A stretch of DNA of 64,000 bases from Verrucomicrobiota bacterium (GCA_016721945.1 JADKHC010000005.1:1-64000), one strand, 5' to 3'. Counted from the stretch's first letter, positions 45,668 through 56,826 are shown. Notes: generated from the sequence alone by a model not told the origin. Translations and numbers: made by a program.

Positions 45668-46036
45668 ATGTCGCCCCTCGTGTTTCTCACGCCACTCTGG
45701 TTTATCTTTGAGATCGCCCAACTCATCGTGAGCGAACGCTTCCTCGGCGTGAAACAAATCGAAGCCGGCACCGATCCACGCCTCCACGCACCCCGTGAAC
45801 CACTGGCTTTTGCCTGGAGTGCCGGCCTCATGCTCTTCTGGCTCTGGCTCGTGGCCATGCTCTTCCAACCAATCGGACGCGCCCAAATCGCAGCCATGAT
45901 CGTGATCACTCTGGCCGGTTATGTCGTCCGCCGCAGCTGCGGACTCAAGTGGGTGCTCGTCGTGCTCACCTTCGAAGGCGCGATCCGCATCGGCATGCTG
46001 CTCTCGATCGCCGCGCTCGCCTGGAGAAAATTTTAG
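45668..46036 (+). CDS. Small integral membrane protein of unknown function
   Basis: From the ATG at 45668 the 122-residue protein shows hydrophobic segments near residues 4-20 (LVFLTPLWFIFEIAQLIV), 47-67 (FAWSAGLMLFWLWLVAMLFQ), 72-90 (AQIAAMIVITLAGYVV) and 95-116. The open frame extends back to 45521, but that part includes repeat sequence. No known family. It is followed closely by a coiled-coil membrane protein gene. Confidence 0.55.
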   Translation: MSPLVFLTPLWFIFEIAQLIVSERFLGVKQIEAGTDPRLHAPREPLAFAWSAGLMLFWLWLVAMLFQPIGRAQIAAMIVITLAGYVVRRSCGLKWVLVVLTFEGAIRIGMLLSIAALAWRKF

Positions 46037-46111
46037 CATGGCCTGCCGAGCGTTTCGCCTTGAGAAAACAGCCGCAGCCTCGCACAAAAACATCAGTCGC
46101 AGCCTTCGCTT

Positions 46112-47518
46112 ATGCATATCCCAGAAGAGGCGCCGCCCCTCAAACCTTGGCCATTTCTCGCCGGTGACGCCATACTAGTCGCCACCGCCATTATCATCGC
46201 CAATCAGGCGCAAGCCCCGCTCTCCGCCACGGCTTCACTCGCCATCGCGGGCTGCGTTTCGCTCGGCGCGAGCCTCGCACTCATCCCCTTCGTCCTAAAC
46301 CATACCCACCGCCAGGATCTCGCCCTCGCCGACCGCCAGCGCGAAATCTCCGCCCTCGCGCAAAGCACCGCCGCCTCCGCCGAACAACTCAGCATCGCCG
46401 CCGCCAGCCTGCACACCATCGCCGAAAGTGCCGCCCGCGCCACCAAGCTCGCCGAACAGATCCCGCATAAAGTGCAGGACAAAATCAACGACTTCAAAAC
46501 CCAGCTCAACGAGGTCGCCGTCACCGAAAACGAATCGCTCGCCCAAGAAATCAATACCCTGCGCGCCAGCGAAACCGAACGCCTCGAAGCCGCCCTCACC
46601 GGTGTGCGCAAAGCCGCGACAGAGCTCGGTCAGGTGGAAACCGCCACCCGCAAACACCTCGCAGAACTAAACGATTCACTCATCCGCTTCGCCGCATCTG
46701 CACAAAAATCCGCCGCCGAATCCGCCCGAATCATCGACGAAGCCCGCGCGAACGCCGAAAAATCCCTCGCCGCCGCGCAAGCCTCCGCCGCCAACACCAT
46801 CAAAGACAGCGCAACGACCGCTCTAGGAGAAATCGAGCGCAAGCTCGCCGCCCTCGCCGGCAAAACAGCCGAACTTCCGGCCAGCGCTAAACCTGTCGCA
46901 GTGCCAACTCCTGCTCGCCCCGCCACAGCAGCTTCATTCGAAACCACCGCGACACCAGCACCCACATTCTCCACGCCGCCCTTTTCTCCTCCGCCGCCCG
47001 CAGAAAAACCAGCGCATCGCCCATCCGCCGACGCCAAGGCCACAACCGAACCGCTCGACTCAGCCAAAGCTGAACCCGCCGCCGAAGACGTGGCCACAGC
47101 GGTCATGGACGAGGAAAAACCCCTCCGCAAACGCGCTCAGCGAAAACCTGCCGCCAGCGACAACGATCTCACGCTCGGCCTCGAACTGCCCTCCCTTGAT
47201 CGTGAATTTTCGCAGATCGAACCTGATGACGCCACGCCCGCCGTCTCCGCCGACGGCCTCACGCGCCTGCTAGTCACCGCCTACATTGGCATTGGTAATA
47301 AACTCTACGTACGCGGCGAAGGCCCTGGCCTGAGCATGGATCGCGGCATCCCGCTCCAGTTTGTTTCCATCGGTAAATGGCGCTGGGAATCCGCCGACGC
47401 CACCGCACCGGTCACGCTCAAGCTCTACAAAAACGACGAGCACGAATGCCCATCCCTCGGTGCCGTAACCCTGCAACCCGGCCACCAGCAAGAAGTGACC
47501 GCAAGCTTCCATACCTAA
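46112..47518 (+). CDS. Membrane-anchored coiled-coil protein with C-terminal beta domain
   Basis: The 468-residue protein has two N-terminal hydrophobic segments (about 17-35 and 43-62), then a long alanine/glutamate-rich coiled coil from about 68 to 255, a proline/alanine-rich linker to about 370, and a compact C-terminal domain (LTRLLVTAYIGIGNKLYVRG then EGPGLSMDRGIPLQFVSIGK and WRWESADATAPVTLKLYKND). The last domain looks like an all-beta carbohydrate-binding-like or Ig-like fold, and I cannot name it with certainty. Function unknown; the architecture suggests an envelope structural or tethering role. Confidence 0.65.
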   Translation: MHIPEEAPPLKPWPFLAGDAILVATAIIIANQAQAPLSATASLAIAGCVSLGASLALIPFVLNHTHRQDLALADRQREISALAQSTAASAEQLSIAAASLHTIAESAARATKLAEQIPHKVQDKINDFKTQLNEVAVTENESLAQEINTLRASETERLEAALTGVRKAATELGQVETATRKHLAELNDSLIRFAASAQKSAAESARIIDEARANAEKSLAAAQASAANTIKDSATTALGEIERKLAALAGKTAELPASAKPVAVPTPARPATAASFETTATPAPTFSTPPFSPPPPAEKPAHRPSADAKATTEPLDSAKAEPAAEDVATAVMDEEKPLRKRAQRKPAASDNDLTLGLELPSLDREFSQIEPDDATPAVSADGLTRLLVTAYIGIGNKLYVRGEGPGLSMDRGIPLQFVSIGKWRWESADATAPVTLKLYKNDEHECPSLGAVTLQPGHQQEVTASFHT

Positions 47519-47862
47519 CCGAACCAGTAACCTGAGGCTAAATCGATTCCGTGGTAGGGCGCATTATCCTTAATGCGCCGGTTAGGCGTCGCAAAAAACC
47601 CGCGTGTTATGCCCTAGAGCGGGTAAAACTATAGCCAATAATAATCTTAGGATTGGTCGTGTAGGGGCGCAATCTTGCTGCACGCTTTCCGTTAGCCTCG
47701 TACCAGGGCGCAACAAGATTGCGCCCCTACACACAACCGGTTCGTTCCAGTTTTCCTGAGTTCCATATTGAATATCATCTCCAGCCTTGGAACAGCTACA
47801 GTTTAACTGGAAATGCCCCTAATTTGTCAGAAAAAGTAAGCCCTTCCCGCCAACCCGCGCCC
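47519..47862. repeat. Intergenic region filled with GTAG hairpins and repeat C
   Basis: A single hairpin GTAGGGCGCATTATCCTTAA lies at about 47552-47580. A facing pair (GTAGGGGCGCAATCTTGCTG with GCAACAAGATTGCGCCCCTA) lies at 47659-47735. An inverted C repeat lies at about 47740-47820. No gene seen between these convergent units. Confidence 0.6.
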
Positions 47863-48069
47863 TCAATAATGCGGCGGCCGCTCGTCGGCCATAGAACCTG
47901 GCTCCGACGAATCGCCTGGAGCCTGACGATCCTTCAATGCATGCAGCTCACGGCGCAGCCTGATGATGTCATCGGACATTTCCAGCATGGCCTTGTCCTG
48001 CTCGACCACGTGGCGTTGAAGCCACGCAAGCCGCTCTTCCAACCGGGCAATTTGCTGCGAAGTTTCCAT
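47863..48069 (-). CDS. slyX: SlyX-family protein
   Basis: The 68-residue protein is a short coiled coil (IARLEERLAWLQRHVVEQDK and AMLEMSDDIIRLRRELHALK) ending in PPHY, the hallmark of the SlyX family. SlyX proteins are small, cytoplasmic and of unknown function. Length and ending are typical. It follows the response-regulator genes on the same strand. Confidence 0.85.
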   Translation of the reverse strand: METSQQIARLEERLAWLQRHVVEQDKAMLEMSDDIIRLRRELHALKDRQAPGDSSEPGSMADERPPHY

Positions 48070-48098
48070 GAATCAAAGCGCGGACACACACCCGCAGA

Positions 48099-48704
48099 TC
48101 AACTCGAACGCTCCGCCTTGGGCTTCGGTGCGGGCATGCTTGCGCGCAGTTTATCGAGCTCGGGAATGATAACGCGTTGATAACAGTCAGGGCAGATGGA
48201 GTGACTGAATTCGCTACCCGTGCGCTCGTTGATATACGCCTCGATCTGCTGCCAGTAGTTTTGATCGTCGCGGACTTTTTTGCAGTACGAGCAGATCGGC
48301 AGGAACGCCTCAAGTTGCCGGACTTGCGTAGTGAATTTCAGGATACGCTCCGAAACGCGCAACCGCATCCAGAGTTCCTGTAAGTCCAGAGGTTTGGTTA
48401 GGAAATCGTCCACACCAGCCTCGATCGCCTCGCGTTGATTGGTCGGATCAGCCTCACGACTGGAGAGCAGAATAAAATAGGTATACTCGCTATTCACGCG
48501 ACTCCGGATGCGGCGACACAATTCGAGTCCGTCGATTCCCGGCATCAACCAGTCGCTAACGATCACACGGACCGGTTCTTGATCAATGATGCGCAGCGCT
48601 TCCTCCCCATCGGCCGCCTCAGTCGTCTCATAGCCAAGCCGATGCAATGCCTGCACCAGGATTTTTCGCGCAACGAGATCGTCTTCAACCGTGAGAATTT
48701 TCAA
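48099..48704 (-). CDS. Response regulator with a C-terminal CxxC zinc-finger-like domain
   Basis: The receiver domain (MKILTVEDDLVARKILVQAL) has the acceptor aspartate in VRVIVSDWLMPGIDGLELCR and the lysine in DDFLTKPLDLQELWMRL. Its output part is short: LEAFLPICSYCKKVRDDQNY and WQQIEAYINERTGSEFSHSI then CPDCYQ, giving two CxxC pairs about 35 residues apart that could bind zinc. This output domain recurs behind receiver, PAS and HD domains in many bacteria, but its role is unknown. The start is TTG at 48704, with AAGGC about 9 bases upstream. Confidence 0.8.
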   Translation of the reverse strand: MKILTVEDDLVARKILVQALHRLGYETTEAADGEEALRIIDQEPVRVIVSDWLMPGIDGLELCRRIRSRVNSEYTYFILLSSREADPTNQREAIEAGVDDFLTKPLDLQELWMRLRVSERILKFTTQVRQLEAFLPICSYCKKVRDDQNYWQQIEAYINERTGSEFSHSICPDCYQRVIIPELDKLRASMPAPKPKAERSS

Positions 48705-48863
48705 TGGGGTGCCTTTGTGGATATTTATCTAGTGCGGTGCGGCGCCGGGCAAGCTCTTCGTCGCCCCGAACCAACAGCGGACTCGTTTTTTCGTCCGAGC
48801 GTTCCACTTCAACGATAGAATTCGCCACACTTTTGCGTGAAGCACTTTCCTGTCGCCCACACA

Positions 48864-49238
48864 CTACGCACCGACCGGTTGCAGATGCCCCTTAATCTTC
48901 GCCAACAAGTTCGCCCGCTCGAAAGGTTTTGGGATAAGCTCGCGCGCACCGACCGCTTTCACTTTTTCCACGACGCCCAAAGTCGGCCGCCCGGTCATCA
49001 TGATCACGGGCAAAGTTTTCAACACAGGATCAGCCTGGAGCCTTCCACAAAAATCGAAACCGTTCATCTCAGGCATTTCGATATCGAGCAGCACCAGATC
49101 GACTCGCTGCGCTTTGACCACACCGAGCGCCTTTAGGCCGTTCGATGCCACAAGCACTTCATAGCCAGCGCGCTCAAGCAGAATTTTGAGCACGCCGCGC
49201 ACAGCATCGTCATCATCAACCACCAAAAGCCTGGTCAT
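48864..49238 (-). CDS. Single-domain response regulator
   Basis: The 124-residue protein from the ATG at 49238 (MTRLLVVDDDDAVRGVLKIL) is only a receiver domain. The phospho-acceptor is in DLVLLDIEMPEMNGFDFCGR, the threonine in PVIMMTGRPT and the lysine in RELIPKPFERANLLAKIKGH. CheY-like proteins without output domains act by protein contacts. It could serve the hybrid kinase or another sensor; no kinase gene adjoins it. Confidence 0.88.
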   Translation of the reverse strand: MTRLLVVDDDDAVRGVLKILLERAGYEVLVASNGLKALGVVKAQRVDLVLLDIEMPEMNGFDFCGRLQADPVLKTLPVIMMTGRPTLGVVEKVKAVGARELIPKPFERANLLAKIKGHLQPVGA

Positions 49239-49516
49239 TAGCGTTAACCCTCCCGCCGACAGAGGCATCCAGACGAACTTATCGCCATAAACAAAATGCC
49301 GACCCGGCACGAGCGTCGCACACTCGCGAATGAAATCTCCTTGGCCATGTTAACATCCGGCATATGCCAACGCTCAGTAGGCGTATTATGCTTTGTCAAT
49401 CAGCAAACTCGGCCTCTCCGCTGGTAATCAGCTACCCGGGATAAGGTATCATTCCGTTTCGTATAACAGATCGCGACACCTAAACTTCTGGCGTAATCCA
49501 TAAACCCAAGCCGCGC

Positions 49517-50002
49517 ATGCACTATACCCAGCTTTTCAGAACTCTTAGGGAATCGAAGGGTCTCACCCACGATGGTTTAGCCCGAAAGGCTACCTGTCAC
49601 CGCAACACTGTAATCAACGTCGAAAGCGGCCGACCCGTGAAATTTAAGACCATCGCTGACCTGATGTCCATGATGGGCTACAGTCCCGAGTCGCCCGAAC
49701 TAAAAAGCGTCGCCCTCCTCTGGCTGGAATCCGTCAGCGGCGTCAACCTCACCTCCGAGCAAAGCACTGCCGAAGCCCGCCAGAAAATCGCCCGTTACCG
49801 CGCCACCGAGCAGGAAGCCGCGCAAATGCTGGCCGACACCGTCATTGCCGAACACCTCTCTATCGACCAGATACGCACTTTGCTTTTTGCCTCTGGCCGG
49901 CCCGAGATTATTTCCGTCCTCGAAAACATCCGCGATCTCGTGGGTTCGCCTGATTCTTCGGGGGACGAAGAGCCCGCACTCATTGTAGCGGAAAGCAGCT
50001 GA
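49517..50002 (+). CDS. XRE-type helix-turn-helix protein
   Basis: The 161-residue protein has an N-terminal helix-turn-helix of the Cro/C1 type (LFRTLRESKGLTHDGLARKA then TCHRNTVINVESGRPVKFKT). A helical C-terminal half without a known domain follows (QKIARYRATEQEAAQMLADT). It is probably a DNA-binding regulator. Its target cannot be inferred, and it is convergent with the YyaL-type gene, whose 3' end abuts it. Confidence 0.8.
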   Translation: MHYTQLFRTLRESKGLTHDGLARKATCHRNTVINVESGRPVKFKTIADLMSMMGYSPESPELKSVALLWLESVSGVNLTSEQSTAEARQKIARYRATEQEAAQMLADTVIAEHLSIDQIRTLLFASGRPEIISVLENIRDLVGSPDSSGDEEPALIVAESS

Positions 50003-52151
50003 TCACGTTAGTAGCGCCCGAAGTTTCGCCCCGCTCGTGACCGGTGCCTGACAGGTGTGATGCTCGCACACATACGCTGTCGCGCGTCCATCGACCGCGC
50101 TCATCGCCGCCAGCCAGGGAGCCCGGCCCGCGAGCCACGCCCAGCCCTCCGCATTGCTCGCCGCAAAAAGCGCATGCCCTGAACCCGCTTGCCGGTTTAT
50201 AACGGTTAATAGCTCACGAAAATCCGGCGCAGCTGGATCGCCCACGAGTACAATCTGAACCGCCGGCTCCACCACACGCTCCAGCGCACAGAGCATGCGC
50301 GGCAACACCTGCGGCACCTCGCTCCATTGCGCGCGAAAAGCCTCCACCGTCCGACGCGCCCGATCCACAAAACCTGACTCGTCACCCGAGATCGGCGCGA
50401 GGCGCATCAAATTCATCGCCGCCACCGAACTTGGCGCAGGCTCCGCGCCATCATACGACTCTTTTAAACGCAACACGATGCTCGCATCGCCAGCCGTGGA
50501 GTTGAAATACCCACCCACGCCCTCGTCCCAAAACAGCTCGTCCATTTTCTCCTGCAGCTGCAACGCCCAACGCAGCCAACGCACGTCCAGCGTAGCCTCA
50601 TAGAGATCGATCAAGCCGTGAGCTAGAAAGGCGTAGTCTTCGGCAAAACCTTCGACCTCGCTCCGCCCTTGCCGATAACTGCGAAACAACACGCCGCGTT
50701 TTTTGTCGAACAACTCACTATAGATAAACTTAGCTGTCTTCACCGCTGCAGCAGCATAAACCGGCTCGTCCAGCACGCGCGCCGCACAAGCCAGCGCCGA
50801 GATCGCGAGCCCGTTCCACGCCGTGATAATTTTGTCGTCGAGATGCGGACGCGGCCGTCCCGCACGCACTTCACGCAAACGCCGCAAAGCCGCCAGCAAG
50901 CGGTCATTCGCCTCATCCACCGTCAATCCACAAAGCCGGGCCGAATCCGCCAACGGCCGCGTCTGCCGCAGCAAATTCTTTCCTTTAAACTCCCCATGCG
51001 GATCGCGCTCGGGTCCAACATTCCCAGCCTCCTGCACGTCAAAATGCATATTCAATAACCTTCCATCATCGCCAAGCACTTGCTCGATCTCCTGCTTCGT
51101 CCAAAGATAAAACGCGCCCTCAGCCTTTTTCGTGCCCACCCTGCGTGACCAGGCTATCCGCATCCTCTGCTGAGAAGAAACCGCCCTCCGGCGCAGCCAG
51201 ATCGCGCCGCATGTAATCCAAAGTATCGCGTGCGATCCATGCGTAAACCTCACGACCGGTCGCGCGAAAAGCATCGAGATAGTTTACTGCGATCTGCGCC
51301 TGATCATAGAGCATCTTTTCGAAATGAGGAACGAACCACTCGTCATCGACCGAGTAGCGATGAAAACCGCCGCCGACATGGTCGCGGATGCCGCCTTGGG
51401 CCATTTTACTCAAAGTCTGCTCCGCCATCCGCAAGGCCTCGCGCCCTTTGACCGAAGTCGCACCTTCCATCGCCGCGAGGCGAAACAGCAAATCGATATT
51501 CGAGCTACGCGGAAATTTCGGCGCACCACCGAACCCTCCCTCACCGCCATCAAACGCCTCATGAAAATACTGGAACGCCCTGCCAAACGCTTCTGCCGCC
51601 ACGCCGTTCAACTCACCCGACTCAGCCTTGGTCCCGGCGCTATTGCCTGCAAAATGCGCTTTCAACGCCTCCATCACTCGCTCGCCCTCAGCGATGAGCT
51701 TTTCCTTTTCCTTGGCCCATCCATGCGCGAGCGCCGTGAGCACGGTTTTGAAACCATGGCGTCCATGCGCGTCTTCGGGCGGAAAATAGGTGCCGCCATA
51801 AAACGGCTTCAACTCCGGCGTCAGCCATGCACTCAGCGGCCAGCCGCCATGTCCGGTCATCGCCTGCACATACGCCATGTAAACTCGGTCCACATCAGGC
51901 CGCTCTTCGCGATCCACCTTGATCGCCACGAAATCCCGGTTCAGCAACTCCGCCACTTCCGCGTTTTCAAACGACTCGTGCGCCATCACATGGCACCAGT
52001 GACACGTCGAGTATCCGATCGATAAGAAAATCGGTTTCCCTTCCGCCCGCGCCTTGGCAAAAGCCTCCTCGCCCCACGGACGCCAATCTACCGGATTCTC
52101 AGCATGCTGAAGCAGATACGGCGATTTCTCGTGAGCGAGTCGGTTGGACAT
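50003..52151 (-). pseudogene. YyaL/DUF255 thioredoxin-domain protein, single frameshift
   Basis: Two frames together encode a full-length member of the YyaL/spermatogenesis-associated protein 20 family. The first, from the ATG at 52151 (MSNRLAHEKSPYLLQHAENP), contains the thioredoxin-like DUF255 domain with STCHWCHVMAHESFENAEVA and continues to SLVTQGGHEK. The second resumes KAEGAFYLWTKQEIEQVLGD, carries the (alpha/alpha)6-barrel part (DDKIITAWNGLAISALA), and ends at 50003. The break is at an A5 run (plus-strand T5 at 51126-51130). A single-base error there would restore the gene. It overlaps the upstream end of the divergent ABC-F gene frame only outside my chosen starts. Confidence 0.85.
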
Positions 52152-52298
52152 GCGACACTGTTTAACCAAGATCCCTCGCGACGCAAAACGCCCGTACAGT
52201 TCGCCAAACACCTGCCGATAGCTTCCTTCGCTGGCTGTTCCTCCGAAAAAACCCGGGTTGACCCGCCACCCCTGAGTCCGCTTAGATGGACCGTTTAC

Positions 52299-54167
<1,869 letters not shown>

Positions 54168-54177
54168 GCTGTAACGA

Positions 54178-54283
54178 TGCAGTAGAGGGTGGAGCCCGTT
54201 GTCCCTAACGGGCTGGTTTGTGAGCGGCTTCGCTCAAGCCCGATACTTCCGCTGTAGGCGGGGTGCCCTCACCCCGCACTTCC
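54178..54283. repeat. Truncated B repeat followed by a GTAG hairpin
   Basis: GTAGAGGGTGGAGCCCG at about 54182 starts a B repeat lacking its last arm. A single hairpin GTAGGCGGGGTGCCCTCACC with CCGC follows at 54254-54278. A further palindrome, GTAACGCAATACGTTAC, occurs near 54308. The spacer separates convergent genes. Confidence 0.55.
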
Positions 54284-54363
54284 ACATTAGCCCTGCCAGA
54301 TGGTTTGTAACGCAATACGTTACAAACCATCCGACACATCCAAATCAGAGAGCCGGCCCAAGC

Positions 54364-55080
54364 CTAGCGCCGCTTGAGCACGAGCATCGTGTCGGAGCCC
54401 TTGAAGAACTCGTAGTTCACCGGCACGACCTCGCTCGAAATGCCGTCAGCATCGAGAGCTGTCCGTAGTCGTTCGAGTTCGGCGTAAGGCTTTCCGCCAA
54501 GACCGACCACCGGGTGAATGCGCACCTCGTCACGGGAAACCCGAACAAGTTCGCGGCAAGCCTCAAGGTGAAAAGCAAAGTCGAACTGCTTCGCGTAGAC
54601 AAAAATGAGATGCGCACAAAGCACCAGATCGAAAGCCCCGTCGAGAAACGGCAGCTGCGGCAACGCCGCTCCAATATAGCGGTTATGGACAAACTGCTGT
54701 TCGTAGTCGGCGAGAAACCTTTCGGCCGCAGAACGGCGACTCGCCTCGGCCTCGTCAATCGAGCGAAACGACTGGAAGCGCAGCAACTGCGGCTTGGCCC
54801 GCATCTGCGCCAGCATCCGCCGATAGTCGATCTGCACATGCACCGCCAACGCTGCGGGCGTGCAGCCGTAGAGCGGATCGACCGCCACCGCATCGGCACC
54901 GCGCTTGCACGCCTCGGCGGTAAATGAAGACGGCCCGGCAGCCACATCGAGCACCGAGATTCCCTTTAGGGCGTTCGGATCGAGGGAGAAAAACTGCGCG
55001 TACTCGGCCAGAGTGCGGCCGAAAAACGCGACAGAGGGAACTTCGAGTTCGAGTGAAGGGAGAGCAGGAGCGGCATTCAT
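54364..55080 (-). CDS. Class I SAM-dependent methyltransferase
   Basis: From the ATG at 55080 the 238-residue product has a Rossmann-type methyltransferase core: motif I GISVLDVAAGPSSFTAEACK, the acidic loop ADAVAVDPLYG, and motif IV-like FDLVLCAHLIFVYAKQF. The substrate is unknown. The open frame extends to 55152, where it runs into an intrinsic terminator. Upstream of that terminator on the same strand is a Trp-rich leader ORF, so the gene appears to be controlled by attenuation. Confidence 0.8.
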   Translation of the reverse strand: MNAAPALPSLELEVPSVAFFGRTLAEYAQFFSLDPNALKGISVLDVAAGPSSFTAEACKRGADAVAVDPLYGCTPAALAVHVQIDYRRMLAQMRAKPQLLRFQSFRSIDEAEASRRSAAERFLADYEQQFVHNRYIGAALPQLPFLDGAFDLVLCAHLIFVYAKQFDFAFHLEACRELVRVSRDEVRIHPVVGLGGKPYAELERLRTALDADGISSEVVPVNYEFFKGSDTMLVLKRR

Positions 55081-55143
55081 GACATAAAGTGATCGAGGAA
55101 AACGTGAGATTTTAGGCTTTTCTGACTGTTCGGGCGGACGGGC

Positions 55144-55180
55144 GAAAAACAAAAAGCCCGACTCGGATTAGAGTCGGGCT
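55144..55180 (-). terminator. Intrinsic terminator (attenuator stem) upstream of the methyltransferase
   Basis: Read on the minus strand, AGCCCGACTC (55180-55171), a 6-base loop and GAGTCGGGCT (55164-55155) form a perfect 10-bp stem followed by TTTTTGTTTTT. It terminates transcription coming from the right, before the methyltransferase start at 55080. Its 5' arm overlaps a 9-bp sequence (55185-55177) that can instead pair with 55247-55239 in the leader ORF. Confidence 0.85.
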
Positions 55181-55247
55181 CGACGGAAGTGTTTTTATTT
55201 TTGCGTTAACACCGGACGCGATCTGCGCGCGTCACCATCGTCGAGCC
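55177..55247 (-). promoter_or_regulatory. Antiterminator pairing of a Trp-type attenuator
   Basis: The minus-strand segment GGCTCGACG (55247-55239) lies in the last sense codons of the leader ORF and is exactly complementary to CGTCGAGCC (55185-55177). The latter shares GAGCC-end bases with the terminator 5' arm, so the two stems exclude one another. A ribosome stalled at the tandem Trp codons would leave the first segment free, and a ribosome reaching the stop would cover it. Confidence 0.6.
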
Positions 55248-55324
55248 GCTCCATGCCACCATGCGTGCGTACGCACCGCTTTGGAGGCGGATGTCATAAT
55301 CGAACGTTTGGAGCGGAGATTCAT
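55232..55324 (-). CDS. Trp-rich leader peptide, probable attenuator
   Basis: A 30-codon ORF starts at 55324 (MNLRSKRSIMTSASK) and ends THAWWHGAARRW before TGA at 55232. Two adjacent Trp codons and a third as the last sense codon are as expected for a trp leader peptide and highly unusual for a random short ORF. It is followed by a perfect stem with a T-run and an alternative antiterminator pairing. An internal ATG at 55297 could also start it. There is no trp biosynthesis gene in the window; the gene it controls here is a methyltransferase. No strong Shine-Dalgarno is visible. Confidence 0.6.
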   Translation of the reverse strand: MNLRSKRSIMTSASKAVRTHAWWHGAARRW

Positions 55325-55398
55325 CAGATGGCAAAACCAACAGCCCCGCCTAAGCAGGGCAAGCCGAATTATTTTTACAGAGTGTGGACCTGTTTCGC

Positions 55399-56826
55399 TC
55401 AGGCTCCTTCTTTGCGGCCAAGCAAGGACTTCGCCATCTCGAAGGGCGCGCGTGAAATCATTTTGAGCGACTTATTCGCAGGCGCCACACCGGGAGGCGT
55501 GGTGTTCTTGGAAACGAAAGGCGTCGCTGTCGCCATGGACAATCCGCGCAAACGTTTCTCCTGCTCGGTCAGTCGGCCTTCGGTTTCGTCCAGCTTGGCC
55601 TCACGACGTTTGATGTCAGACTCGACCTCTTTCATCGTCATGCGTTCGTCACGGAATACTGCGCGTTCAGCTTCGAGCAAATCGGTCGCGCGTTGGAGTT
55701 TTTCCCACGCCGCCTTAACCGCCGCATCGTCTTGGAATGGCGAACGTGACGTCGGGCGCGCGCTGAACCAAAGCACACGATCAGCTTCGAGTTGGGCCTG
55801 CAACTGACGAAGTCTCGCTTCGTACTCACGGAGATTAGTCTCCTGCTCGCGCAACAGATCCAAATCCTCGTGCCAGCGACGGCGCTCCTGCGCGATCTGC
55901 GTAGCTTCTTGCTGCTGGCGAGTGGATTCTTCGCGTAAACGCATTTCATCCGCCATCAGTTTTGCGCGGAGTGCATCGAGCTCGGTTTTTTCTTTGGCTA
56001 GCTCCTCGGAGGTTTTGCCACCTGGCGAAACGATCTGCGTCGTCTCAGACAAGCGCTTGCGCTCCTCCTCAAGCGTGGAGCGTTCACGGACAAGTTCGGA
56101 GCGGGCTTCGGACAACGCGCGGGCCTTCTGATCAATCATGGCCTGTGCGGCAGCAGCCATCTCGCGCTGAGTACGCAATTCTTTAAACTCGGTCTGTACG
56201 CGGGACGTATCGGCATTCTGTGCGAGCAACGTTTTGATCTCGGCTTCGAGTGCCGCCTTCTCGTGAGCCAACCGCTCGACCTTCGATTCGAGTTGGGCTC
56301 GGTCTTTTTCGCCCTTGAGCAACTCCTGGCGAAAATCCGGCGTATTGAAAGGATCGATACTCTGCCCAATGTCGGGATTGCCCAGAACCTGAAGAACAGC
56401 TTCGGCCTCGGCCATCTCCTTCACGGAAAGACACTGATCGTCTCCCGCTACTTGTTGGTTCGGCTTGAGCAAATTATTCACGCGACGCAGCAACGGCCGG
56501 AGATCATTGGCCGTCGGCAATACATCGCTCAGGCCCATGCGGATGCCTCTGACGATAAGCGGTAGTTCGAGTTGGGGCACGAGCATCACGACTGGCACGG
56601 TTGGCTGAACCTTTTTCAAGGCCTCGACAAACTCGAAGTTCGCCTGGCCGCTCAGATATGCATCAACCAATGCGAGGTCGAACCATTCGACACGTGCGGT
56701 CTCAAGCGCGGGATCGCCCTGAGTGTAGGAGCGCAAGTCATAACCGGCATCGGCAAGCAACAGCACGAGGCGGCGCTTCAACTTAGCGTCACCGTGCACG
56801 ATCAAAATTTTCTTCACTAAATTCAT
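55399..56826 (-). CDS. Receiver-like domain fused to a long coiled coil
   Basis: The 475-residue protein begins with a receiver fold (MNLVKKILIVHGDAKLKRRL) in which the acceptor-region aspartate is present (FDLALVDAYLSGQANFEFV) but the acidic pair after strand 1 is replaced by HGD, so phosphorylation is doubtful. From residue about 180 it is an almost unbroken coiled coil rich in Glu, Arg, Gln and Leu. A basic C-terminal end follows (KMISRAPFEMAKSLLGRKEG). Similar receiver plus coiled-coil proteins act in motility or scaffold roles in other phyla; no role is shown here. Confidence 0.75.
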   Translation of the reverse strand: MNLVKKILIVHGDAKLKRRLVLLLADAGYDLRSYTQGDPALETARVEWFDLALVDAYLSGQANFEFVEALKKVQPTVPVVMLVPQLELPLIVRGIRMGLSDVLPTANDLRPLLRRVNNLLKPNQQVAGDDQCLSVKEMAEAEAVLQVLGNPDIGQSIDPFNTPDFRQELLKGEKDRAQLESKVERLAHEKAALEAEIKTLLAQNADTSRVQTEFKELRTQREMAAAAQAMIDQKARALSEARSELVRERSTLEEERKRLSETTQIVSPGGKTSEELAKEKTELDALRAKLMADEMRLREESTRQQQEATQIAQERRRWHEDLDLLREQETNLREYEARLRQLQAQLEADRVLWFSARPTSRSPFQDDAAVKAAWEKLQRATDLLEAERAVFRDERMTMKEVESDIKRREAKLDETEGRLTEQEKRLRGLSMATATPFVSKNTTPPGVAPANKSLKMISRAPFEMAKSLLGRKEGA

